Shown: in pieces, positions 43,344-55,400 of the stretch
Layout: every line of letters starts with the position of its first letter
How positions within the stretch are numbered: position 1 is the first letter of the stretch
Source of the DNA: Siphonodentalium dalli
Lineage: Eukaryota; Mollusca; Scaphopoda; Gadilida; Siphonodentaliidae
Direction: 5' to 3'
Length of the DNA stretch: 64,000 nucleotides
Assembly (NCBI GenBank): GCA_032622095.1
Contig: CP136068.1
Location: 156,513,151-156,577,150, forward strand
Notes under the pieces: generated by a model
What the model was told of the DNA's origin: nothing
Seen by the model: the letters and a program-made list of their open reading frames with translations, nothing else
Databases searched by the model: none
Made by a program: the position numbers and the translations under genes

Positions 43344-43493
43344 ATGGCAAGGAGTGTACAATGGCGACGAACATGTCCCGATTCTGTGTTCTGGAGGCAG
43401 GTCCAGGCTACAAATGCTACGATGTACATCCTCCGTGAAACTGGGCCGACTGGATTCCTGCTTAAAGAGGACGGTGAAGCCAAACCTTTCAAG
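43344..43493 (+). CDS. ZSWIM2: ZSWIM2 exon 1 (start codon)
   Basis: Encodes residues 1-50, beginning MARSVQWRR, with the conserved stretch YILRETGPTGFLL that precedes the SWIM finger in this family. An in-frame stop lies 9 nt upstream, so this ATG is the only reasonable start unless there is an upstream coding exon. Donor AAG|GTAATA, phase 0. It sits just downstream of a ~370-bp repeat (42889-43255) whose second copy is at 50026-51040. Confidence 0.9.
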
Positions 43494-46400
43494 GTAATAT
43501 ACATAGAGAGTAAAAGAAGTGTAATAAATAGAGTTATCAATTGGTTTCAAGAATTACGTTAAATAATTTATGAGAGGCGGGAGACATCTGTAAGAAACGA
43601 GTACATAAACGTCTCTCGCCTCGAGTGAATTATTTAACATAATTCTTGGAACTAATTGATTACTCTATTTATCACACTTCTGCATCAATTTGGTTCGCGA
43701 AATTATGATTATAACACCCAGAATTAAAGTCTTGATGTGGAGAAAGATCAACCATAAAAAATTCAGTCTAGATCAGTAAGCGACATAACGTCAATGCCGT
43801 TATAAGCAATGACATAATTCACTAGTGACATTACCATTTTTAATTAACGGCTTTTTCAATGGAAATCGCAGATAGGAGTGTAATAAATTGCAATATTAAT
43901 TAAAAAATATATTGATTAATCCTTTGATCTTTGGAATGGGAGGAACAACTTGTCCACCTGTGAATGCTGAGATACATGTATGGTATCGGGTCATATAATA
44001 TTGTGAATGCTGAGATACATGTATGGTATCGGGTCATATAATATTGTGAATGCTGAGATACATGTATGGTATCGGGTCATATAATATTGTGAATGCTGAG
44101 ATACATGTATGGTATCGGGTCATATAATATTGTGAATGCTGAGATACATGTATGGTATCGGGTCATATAATATTGTGAATGCTGAGATACATGTATGGTA
44201 TCGGGTCATATAATATTGTGAATGCTGAGATACATGTATGGTATCGGGTCATATAATATTGTGAATGCTGAGATACATGTATGGTATCGGGTCATATAAT
44301 ATTGTGAATGCTGAGATACATGTATGGTATCGGGTCATATAATATTGTGAATGCTGAGATACATGTATGGTATCGGGTCATATAATATTGTGAATGCTGA
44401 GATACATGTATGGTATCGGGTCATATAATATTGTGAATGCTGAGATACATGTATGGTATCGGGTCATATAATATTGTGAATGCTGAGATACATGTATGGT
44501 ATCGGGTCATATAATATTGTGAATGCTGAGATTAGGGCTGGACGATATTAACGAAAATAAAAACCGCGATTTTTGGAAATTAAAACCGCGGTTAACGATA
44601 TAATCGCGGTTTTTTAAAACATCAGATACTAGTAACTTAAACAGTTTCTCACTGTTCCCTAGAATCACATCATTGTCATTAATTTTGACAAGTTGACGTC
44701 AATAATAACATACACAACCTTTCAACCAGTGACAACCTCATGCTCGATCGATATTCGGAATGAAAAGTAAATTCACCGGTTAAATTCGCTATTCGGACAA
44801 TTTCTTTCCGGTGACTTGACAAATTCTGGTATATACCGATAATTAATAAAACCATTATCTAGTCTATGCCAAAACTAAAAGTGTTCTATACTATATAGTA
44901 TCCTTTTCTAACTCGGTTTATTCAACTATGTTGAGCAAATACATATGTTGTTCCCGATGACACTTGCGTCGCTTGACAAATGGAATATGGTTTACCGTCA
45001 AGACAAATTTTAGCGAAGTCCACACACACGTAGTACATAACTTTTGGAATTCGGCCAAGCAAGGACACCATGTATTTTGGGCGGGTTTGAAGCCCTAATT
45101 CTATAATATTGGTTTTAACCAATCGCCGTGAGTGGTTTCTTCTAGATGAGAAGGGGGCAGTATCTTCGCTCATTTACTATTTTGATTGACGGTGCATGTG
45201 CATCATTGTACTGAAGGAAGAGGCATGTTAAAACTGACATTCATATTGATCTATCACCCGATCAGTCGTCAATTCATTTGGTGAATTCTCTTGTAATAAA
45301 AAGTACGCAGAGAAGTCGGAGCGTTTGTGTAATATTGTGAGCGAAAGGGGGACGTATTCGGGGTTTTCATATCCCCCTAATTTTGTTAGTCGTCCTAAAC
45401 GTTGTTTACTATGATTTATATTGAATATTGAAAAAGTCAGGACACAGGGATTTAGTTGGAATTTAAAACTTAAATAACTCGATTTAGGCTTGAGTTAAAC
45501 TATTTGTTTGTATACGCTTATGATGGTCTGGCACCCTCTAATTGCCGACGATATTACGATTATTTTAGTTTAGACGATATTACTGACGATATTGAAATAT
45601 TAACCGGGTATTGACGATTAATCGGGAAACCGTCCAGCACTAGCTGAGATACATGAATGGTATCGGGTCATATAATATTGTGTATCGCGATATGGTATTT
45701 ATCCTGTTTATATAAACAGTGTTCAATATTATAGTAGTTTTTACACTTTTCTAGTGTTGTGTAATAGTACTTTTATTAGTCAAGTTTATTTCAAAACTCG
45801 ACTTATGGTTTGGTGAGGGATGGTTGGCGGGCGTCAACAAATCTATATAACATAGCCGTTTAATTATGGATTATGACAATTTTTAGTATGTGAGTTAATT
45901 GTCATGTGTGACAGGTGTACACAGAAAACCGTGTTCGCCCTAACTTTCTAACCAGAGTTATGCCACTTGTTTCTTTTTATAGAAACTTGATGTTTGTTAG
46001 CGCGATAACTTGAACAACTGTCAACCAATTTCATTCATATTTGTTACTTGGATCTTTCACAACAATATCTCGATCATGTTCGAAAATCATTATGTCCTAT
46101 TTCTTTTACCTGAGTTCCGGCCCTTTGTTCATCTATTTTTAGCAATTTTTGGATTTTATTTCAGTACTCAGACTTGAGTTCACATTCATAACAAAATACT
46201 GATATATCAACTGTTGTTTCTCAACAATTATGCTACACAAAGTTTATTATCGATTTTTCTTGGACACAGTCAGGCAGGTTTTTCTATTTAATTTTTACCT
46301 GCAAAATTACCCCATACAGGTAATTTTGTCCATATAGGTAACTTTTTATGTAAAAAATTGGCCAGCAGGCAGGTTTTTATGTGTTTGCTTAGATATTGAT

Positions 46401-49400
46401 TTGGCTTTCCATACTTGCAGGTTTTTCTTGGTGATCCACACAGCTGCAGTTGCCCAACCTTCCGTAAGGAGAGAGATTTGTGTAAACATATTTGCTGGCT
46501 CATTCTAAAGAGATTCCGAGTCCCTCAGGAGAATGCAGGTACGCATGTTACTTATAATATCTCTAGGTTACATGAAGAGAATGCAGGTTGACATTTAATT
46601 TAGGAGAATGTAGGAATACGTTACTTCATTCTGACTGGAAAAACATTGCAAAAAACATTCAGGTATTCACTAGATATTCTCGATTCGAATTTGAATCAAA
46701 TACTGTGGTCGATTCGAATATGATTACGAATAGCAAATATTCGCTGGACCCTAATTGAGGCGCAAGTTACAAAACTTACCTTGGCCTCACGCCCCATGCA
46801 TGATTAATTGATTATAGAATCATTAATGTCACACCATGTTATCTCCAACAAACCACAATAACGTATGTATGTTCTGATGACAGCGCCAGTCATCTATTGT
46901 CAATTTACATTGTATAAACATTATCAATGTACAACCAGCGGTGCCGGAGCAGGGGGGGCAGATAGTCATTTGTTAACATGTCATTATTTCCACAAGACTG
47001 TAGACTTGAAACACCTCACTCTCCATGTTTTACCCATCAACGTAGAACTGCATCCCCTTGAACCAGACAAAAATTCCCAAAGTCTGGGAAAATTGCATTG
47101 CACCCCGCCCAGTGTTCGCGCTCGACCGAAAAATATTTTGGCTAAAAGTTTGGCCAAATGGAAAGTTTTTGGGCCAAATTAAAAAAAAAATTGCCCATAT
47201 TAAATCCTCAATTTCTGGGCGTTCACAATTGATGACTAAAATATTTGTTTTAAACTTTATTTGTTACTCAGAATAAAAACATAATTAAAACAACACAAAA
47301 ACAACTTTAAAAACATAATATTATATTAACGTATAGGTATGCGTTATGTCGCTCATTAAAGACAGATCAATTCATTCAAATCAATATTAATTAATGTAAA
47401 ATATGACGAGATTTCATATCTGACCATAATACAAAAAGCACGGTAGAAATCAAAGTCAGAAATGGCTGGGTCATCAATGCAAACAATGAAACTAACATTT
47501 TATATAATTATAATCACATTAATCTGCTTAACCAAGTGCAATAACTCGCGGACACCATGGTCGCCAACTAATAAAATAATAAGCTGTGTTAGTTGTCATC
47601 ACTATTTTCGTCGAGATAAAATGTCGTTTATTAACGTGAGGTGATAACTGTTGAATATCTATTTTATTCAAACCTTTGGGAGGCAGTTTCGTAACCGACA
47701 TGCCATTGAGTTAAGTACTCTTGTACATCCAATTATGGGACAATCCTTTTAGATATTTTATCTTACAGACTGCCTAACCAACAAATAATTATATAACCAG
47801 TGGATTAAGCATTTTGACGATTAGTGTTTTAAATCAAATATTCATTGTGCTCACTGATAACAACTCTCTTCAAAGCACATAAAAACAGAATTTGCCTTTA
47901 TTTAAGTGTGGTCCATCAACAAAATGACTTGTGCAACAGGTTATCTACCATCCTGTTCCGGGTTTAAACATCACATGTTCTACGGAAATCGCTACCTCTG
48001 GCCATTATTGGAGATTCGATTCAAAATTATTTTGCACTATTTAATTCTATATTCGATATGATCATATTCGAGTATTCGCAGGACCCTATCCTCAATACTG
48101 TTGCATTTAAAGGTACTCAATCCAATCAGACGCTCCTAAATTACTATTTCTTTGTTTTCGGCAGTAAAAAATATTTGATTCGAGTCGAGGAACCCACCCA
48201 TCAAAGCTCAGAGTGATCAGATATTGATTTTTGAAGTTTGTTATTTCTCGAGATGTGTAATAATATGTGGCCCAGAAACACGTTGTCAAATGGAGGGTCT
48301 CAGACAAAATTGCAGATGAAGATGGATAACTCTAACATCAAGTGGTAATATGGTCAAATTTCATGATATTTAGTGATAATACGGCCATATTTTGTTGAAC
48401 AAAATGTTGATAAATAACAAGTTTTGGGAAATTTGATACCATAGTTGACACTGGTTAGCATTATTTTGTTGCAATAAATTGATTCTGATAACTAAAGCAT
48501 ATATTGAAGAAATGTTGTTGTTGTATATTGATGGTATGGGGACTGTCTGATCGGATTGAGTACCTTTAATGAGATGCAAATAGATATGTTTACATCAATG
48601 GTATTATGAAGAATATGACTTTGGTATACTCTGTAAATTTAGTGACGTGGCAGCTCGGCTTGGTTGAGAGAGAAATTAATGAGGTGCTTCGCGGCCACCT
48701 GGCTCAGCAACCTCTGAAGAAGAAGTATATCCGGACAGTCAGGACTGAGATAGCCGAAGAGAGGTCAACGATAGATCAGCGACCAATCAAAGAGGAGGAT
48801 GTGTGTCCAATATGCCAAGAGGAATTACTCGATAAAAGGCTGCCTGTCACCTACTGCAAGTATGTAGTGTGGCTGTACATACAGTAGTGCCTTAAATAAT
48901 TGACTCCTTAACCACAGCAGAATTATAGGTAACTTTTTCCAGATTTAGTCGAAAGTATGGCTTGGTGCATTCATCACAAAGCTCTCAGTGAGAGCTTTCC
49001 GATGAATGGCAACAAGCCATATTTCCATCTAAATCCTGAAAAGTTAGACATAATTCTGATGTGGTTAAGGAGATGATTATTTTGGGCATTACTATAATTA
49101 CTGAGGCTGCCTATCCCGAGATAATCATCTGCTCATTTTGTTTACTCCAGTGGTCCTATCCAAGGTTAATGCTGTTTGAAAAAAATTATTGCATAAGCCT
49201 CCACCAAGTCTGGAATACTGACATATGAAACATCTTTGTGGTGGGGTGTATCCTTAATCCCATTGGGACAGTCACACCTCTAGTTATCATTAACACAGAA
49301 AATTGGGTTGCGTTAGCACGATGACTTGAACATACATCAACTAACTTCATTGATATTTGGTATATGGAACTTTCACAACAATATCTCGATCGATTTTGAA

Positions 49401-52400
49401 AATCAGTTTTGTCCAATTTCTTTTACCTGAGTTGGGTACTAGTATATGGATCTTTCACAATGTTCAATATCTTGATTTCATAATGCTGTTTGCACAAGTT
49501 TGGCTGTCGAAACAGCATACACATTAAGTACATGAAGTTTTTGGGCTGACTTCGTAATATTGTTTTCTCAGGTTTGGCTGTGATAACAGCATACACATTA
49601 AGTGCATGAAGATTTGGGCTGACTTCGTAATATTGTTTTCTCAGGTTTGGCTGTGGTAACAGCATACTCATTAAGTGCATGAAGATTTGGGCTGACTTCA
49701 TAATATTGTTTTCTCAGGTTTGGCTGTGGTAACAGCATACACATTAAGTGCATGAAGATTTGGGCTGAACACCAGAAGTCCACCGGTGACAGTGCTATAA
49801 AGTGCCCATTCTGCCGAGAAGACTTCGGTCCAATAGAGCTTCTTAAGAAGGAGATGTACAATGCTTCGGGATCTCTGCTGTTTCAGGGCGGCAGAATGGA
49901 CAGACATATCGGAACAGACTGTAGAAGCTGTCACACCAGCCCAATCGAAGGAAAATGTTACAGGTCTGTTGTTTGCTTGTGATTTATCATTTCAGGCCAT
50001 ATCATGATGTTGTAAACATTAAAGAGATGTGAAACACGCCGAGAGGGTGATCAAATAGAAATGGAGAATAATCTTGCTCAAAGTTGTTATTTTTACGATT
50101 TTCATATTAACCCTTTACCCAACAAACCGGCCAAAACCGGCCAAACAAAGCTTCAACAGCCTAAAATATCTTCGGTCTGTCTCAATAGAACCATACAAAT
50201 ATGGATATCATTGGAACCGGCTCCTTGACCACATTGTGATAGTTACAGTTATGCTCTGTGCCAATGCATTCTCTTATATATGCGAGTCGACCATAGGTCG
50301 CCTCGCATATATAAGAGAATGCATTGGCCTAAAAAAAATCTTTTTTTAACACTTTTTACCATTTTTTCTTACATTCATTAACAATTTTATAATTTTTAAT
50401 GTGTAAAGCCAATGCATTCTCTTATATATGCGAGGCGACCTATGGTCGACTCGCATATATAAGAGAATGCATTGGCACAGGGCCGTTCTGTTGGGTAAAG
50501 GGTTAATCCATATTGACAACACACACCGGCATTCTTATATATTAATTAAATGCAATGACTCATGATGGCGAAATAATTTGTGTTCGTTTATCGCCGATAG
50601 TTGCGTCCCGAATCGAGATGTAAATATTTATAATTTAGCGTAGTTCAGATAACTTTTTCTATGGAGTGGTATGGTCGATTTATTTGAAATTTTCGGCGAT
50701 GCTTGTAGAATGCTACATTCAACAGGTTGGTATAGTGCCTGACAGGGATGGGGTAATGGTAATGCATAATGGTACCGGTAATGCATTGTAATGCATTACA
50801 TTTTCTCTAGTAATGCAAAGTAATGTGTAATGCAGTCCATTTTGCATTACATGTAATGCGAAAGAATGCATTACTTCACAAAAAAGACAAGTAATTCAAT
50901 TACATATGCATTACTTTTTGCATTACATATGCTTAAAATGTTTAATTATGGTAATGCATTACATATTTCAATGTAATGGACCCATCTCTGGCGCCTGAGT
51001 ACTAACTTATCAGTTTCACGCACTTGAACAAGTCCATAATATGTCTTTAAACGGACATGGTTAACATATAGATAAAGTATTATGCCGGCCATTTTCACTC
51101 AGACATCATGCAGTCTTATCGATATCAGTGTTTTTGCTTATATTGATGGACTAATTTCATGATGCCTTGACAAAACTGCATGGAAATTGGGAATTCAGAA
51201 ATATGAATCATGCAACGAATGATCCACAAATTAACATTCATAATAAGTAAATATGTTTCACCATTTAACATACATTGTTATCCACACGTGACAGGGGATA
51301 GGTATTATCCATACGTAACAAGGGGACAGGTATTGTAACCTACTCTGTCTCTGTACCATGTATGTTGATGAGAGAATAAACTTATCTAAAATATTAATTC
51401 CTCCCCCTTTAACCCTTTTTCAGTGCCAGGTCCGATTTTTGTATCAACCCATATACCCTGTGCCAATGCATTCTCTTATATATGCGAGTCGACCATAGGT
51501 CGCCTCGCATATATAAGAGAATGCATTGGCCTAACAATTTTTCATCATTTGTTATTATTTTTTACAATTTTTTACAATTTTAATAATTTGTTCTTATATA
51601 CTTTAACAGACTTATTTTGTAGGTTTAGTGCCAGGGAATCTTACGTTTTTCATGGGCATCAAAATTATTACTATGAATACTTGGTGATAGTTTTGAGTTA
51701 TAACATGCCCCTAAGGTTTTATCCAGTTTGTTTTTAAATTCGCTATAGCATGCTTAAGCATACCCAAAAAAAATTTAACTAAAACAAAAAAAATTTTAGG
51801 GCCCATTTTACAGACCGTAAATTAGGGCCGATGAGATCAGCCCCTGGCACTGAAAGAGTTAAACGGACATGCCTCGTACGAACCCCAACTTTATTTATAC
51901 ATAATTTGGTAAGAGGTATCTCAAAGACTCAAACATACCTAACTGACGATTTTTTGCGAACAAATTTGTTGTTTTAGAGCTGAAAATACGTGTTTTGTTC
52001 TTTTTTAATTTTCCGATAAATTTGATATTGTTTCGTTTGTGCCCGTTCAAATATTTCTATCAGAGGTCAGATAAAAATTTCTTCTGTGGACGATTTAGAA
52101 AATCTTCACTCTGAAACGTTTATAGTATGACATAATTTTGATGATTAAAACAAAGGCATTACGTGAAATTTTAAAATACTATCATGTTAGAATTGCCCAA
52201 AAATAATGCTAACCACAGTCAACTATAGTATAAAATGTCCCAAAACCTGTTATTTATCAACATTTTGTTCAATGAAATTTGGCTGTTTTGTCAAATATCT
52301 GACACACAAAAGCCACTGGATTTTAGAGTTATCCATCTGCATCTGCAATTTGGTCTGAGACCGTCTTCTCGTTGACTTTTTACCAGGCCACTGAAAACTA

Positions 52401-55400
52401 CTGGTGGTGAAAAATAATAAATAATAAATTTTTTACCCCGAAACCCAATGAAATAGTCATTTGTGAGTGTTCATTCAGATTATGCATCTGTATTAAGATA
52501 TCACCTCTAAATTCAACCTCTGGGGACCTCATTCTGCTAATGACATTATTTCAAGGCTTGGTTTCTTTTCAGGTGCTCGGTTTGTGCCGATTTCTACTTG
52601 TGCAAGTCGTGCTTCAATACGTCCATCCATACAGACCATCCATTTCAATACCGCCAGGTCAGTGTTAATTATACCGCCAGGTCAGTGTTAATTATAATAA
52701 TACTGCCAGGTCAGCGTTACTCATAAGAATATATTCAAAAAGGCGAGGATGATCCTCCAGGGAAGTAATCTCAATCACTTGAATATCCTAAAAATGGTCT
52801 AGCGCTTTCGATACAAGTGTATCTTCGTCAGGACCAGGATGGTGTCCTGGTCCTGACGAAGATACACTTGTATCGAAAGCGCTAGACCATTTTTAGGATA
52901 TTCAAGTGATTGAGATTACCTCCCTGGAGGATCATCCTCGCCTTTTTGAATTTATTACCTCATTACTCAATCACATTAAATATGGCCACGAGCATTTCTC
53001 TCACCAGTGTCACACCCGTTGACATCAACTTCCCCACACCCAACGTGTCCCTCACTATAGTAATCCATGTTGACAACATACAAAGGGGAACTAAATGCAC
53101 ACGCACAAATCTGGAACACTAAACCTCAGCACAGCACCTCAGCTCGCAAACAAAGAGAGAGATAGCGCGGATCCTCATTTTCTGCGCACCCTACCACCAG
53201 TAGGCACTAACAAGAAGGACTTTAATTAGTCGCCTCCAATTTATACTTATAAGAATAGTTTAGAATACATGAAATGAATATACTAAGCTGTAGTCAATTT
53301 CAGTTAATTGTATATCGCTTAATTCAGATATTTGCATTAAAATATGCATGCACCAAACCATTTTCTAAAAAAAATGGCTATTTTTTAATCGTTTATTTGC
53401 ATAAGGGTCACACTGTATTCCGTTTTATGCATATGAAAATTGACAAAATTGTTGCTGAGACGGGGTAAAAAGTCACCTCATGGTGCCAAATTTATAGCAA
53501 TTTGTAAATAAAATTTAGTTTGAAATAATTTTATGGGATAACTTAATACAAAGTTGTTAGTGAAGACATTCAAACAGCAATTTTCATTATTGTTGTTCTA
53601 TATCTTCTACCATTCTTAAATTCAAACAAATTCCCTTATTTCTTTGTGAATTGCATGATTTATTAAAATATGTATATTTATTTATTTATTGAATTGTGTC
53701 TGCTTGATAAAAACATTTGTAAACACCTGGCAATTGTTCAAGTTTCAAGTGAAAGTATGATTCCAGGAATTCTCTCAGATTCCGAGAATCCTATTGAAAG
53801 TGAATGTAAGATTACAGAAATTCTCTCAGAATCCGAGAATCCTATTGAAAGTTAAAATAATATTTCCGATTTTGAGAATTCTATTGAACATAGACTGGAC
53901 TTTAAATATCCTCAGGGATGGGATTACCCACCTGTATGCAGTACATGAAATTTATATAAGCTTAACCCTTTACCCAACAGAAGGGCCCTGTGCCAATGCA
54001 TTCTCTTATATATGCGAGTCGACCATGGGTCGCCTCGCATATATAAGAGAATGCATTGGCTTAACACATTATAAAATTATAAAATTGTTAGGCCAATGCA
54101 TTCTCTTATATATGCGAGGCGACCTATGGTCGACTCGCATATATAAGAGAATGCATTGGCACAGGGCATAACTGTAACCATCACAATGTGGTCGATGAAC
54201 TGGTTCTAATGATATCCATATTTGTATGGTGTTATTGAGACAGACCGAAGATATTTTAGGCTGTTGAAGCTTTATTTGGGCGTTTTTGGCTGGTTTGTTG
54301 GGTAAAGGGTTAAAACAAACCATGTGCATGTAAATTATCAATTATTTCTGTATATAAGCAATTGAAACAAACCATGTAAATTATCAATTATTTCTGTATA
54401 TAAGCTTTTAAAACAAATCATGTGTATGTAAATTATCAATTATTTCTGTATATAAGCTTAAAACAAACCATGTGCATGTAAATTATCAATTATTTCTGTA
54501 TATAAGCTTAAAACAAACCATGTGCATGTAAATTATCAATTATTTCTGTATATAAGCTTAAAACAAACCATGTGCATGTAAATTATCAATTATTTCTGTA
54601 TATAAGCTTAAAACAAACCATGAGCATGTAAATTATCAATTATTTCTGTATATAAGCTTAAAACAAACCATGTGCATGTAAATTATCAATTATTTCTGTA
54701 TATAAGCTTAAAACAAACCATGAGCATGTAAATTATCAATTATTTCTGTATATTTCTGCAGAAAAGGAACCAGAGATGGCGCAATGCACAGAGGACTTAT
54801 GGTGCCGCCCTCCCGCAGGCCGTCCTCGATAACCTCCTCAACAGGGAGATAACTGCTGGGGACTACGATGATCTGTTGCAACTCGATAAGTACGTCATGG
54901 TAACGATGATGACAAACCAATTCTATAAATAGCTCTGATAGTAGACAAGCTTGATAAGTATTAATTATTGTGGTTGATTGATGACTTTGACATTGCGGTT
55001 TGGAGGCTATGTTCAACCTTGTCGCTTCGGTCGTTTGAGCATGAATTCCAAGCTGCCATATCACACCATGTTAATAATCCATAATAACGTATATGCTTCC
55101 AATCTCTACCAGAGCACACCAGTCATACTTCCTTTCTGACTCTGTCACCGGCTGGGAACTAGTCTGTGGTTGTTTATAGCTTGGGTTTTGGTGAAACCGA
55201 TCGCCTAAAGTCAAATTTACTATGTGCTTTGAGAACAATTCCCTGATTAAAAACTTATTGACTGAATGGAGAATTAGAGCGCTAGTCTTCTTGTTGCCGA
55301 TTTTTGGCATACTACTCATCAACATGGCAGCAAATTAGAACTTGTGTTTGACTTGCCATGCGTGTTGTCATCCATGATAATCAAAGAACTAAATCACACT

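Larger units (their letters stand above)
50026..51040. repeat. Second copy of ~370-bp repeat, split by two MITEs
   Basis: Interrupted by the TTAA MITE (50111-50502) and the hAT-like MITE (50743-50990); the other copy shows both empty sites. Confidence 0.75.
52732..52951. repeat. Near-perfect 220-bp palindrome
   Basis: Arms of ~105 bp (ATTCAAAAAGGCGAGGATGA and complement) meeting near 52841. It lies 75 bp beyond exon 5. Each arm carries a hammerhead-like core (separate entries). Confidence 0.93.

Noticed and set aside
43961-44532. CRISPR-like array of direct repeats
   Set aside because: Units are contiguous 43-bp repeats without spacers, in an animal intron; it is a minisatellite.
46865-47276. 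105- and 72-codon overlapping ORFs in ZSWIM2 intron 2
   Set aside because: Overlap in different frames, no domain, and phase-incompatible with exons 2 and 3.
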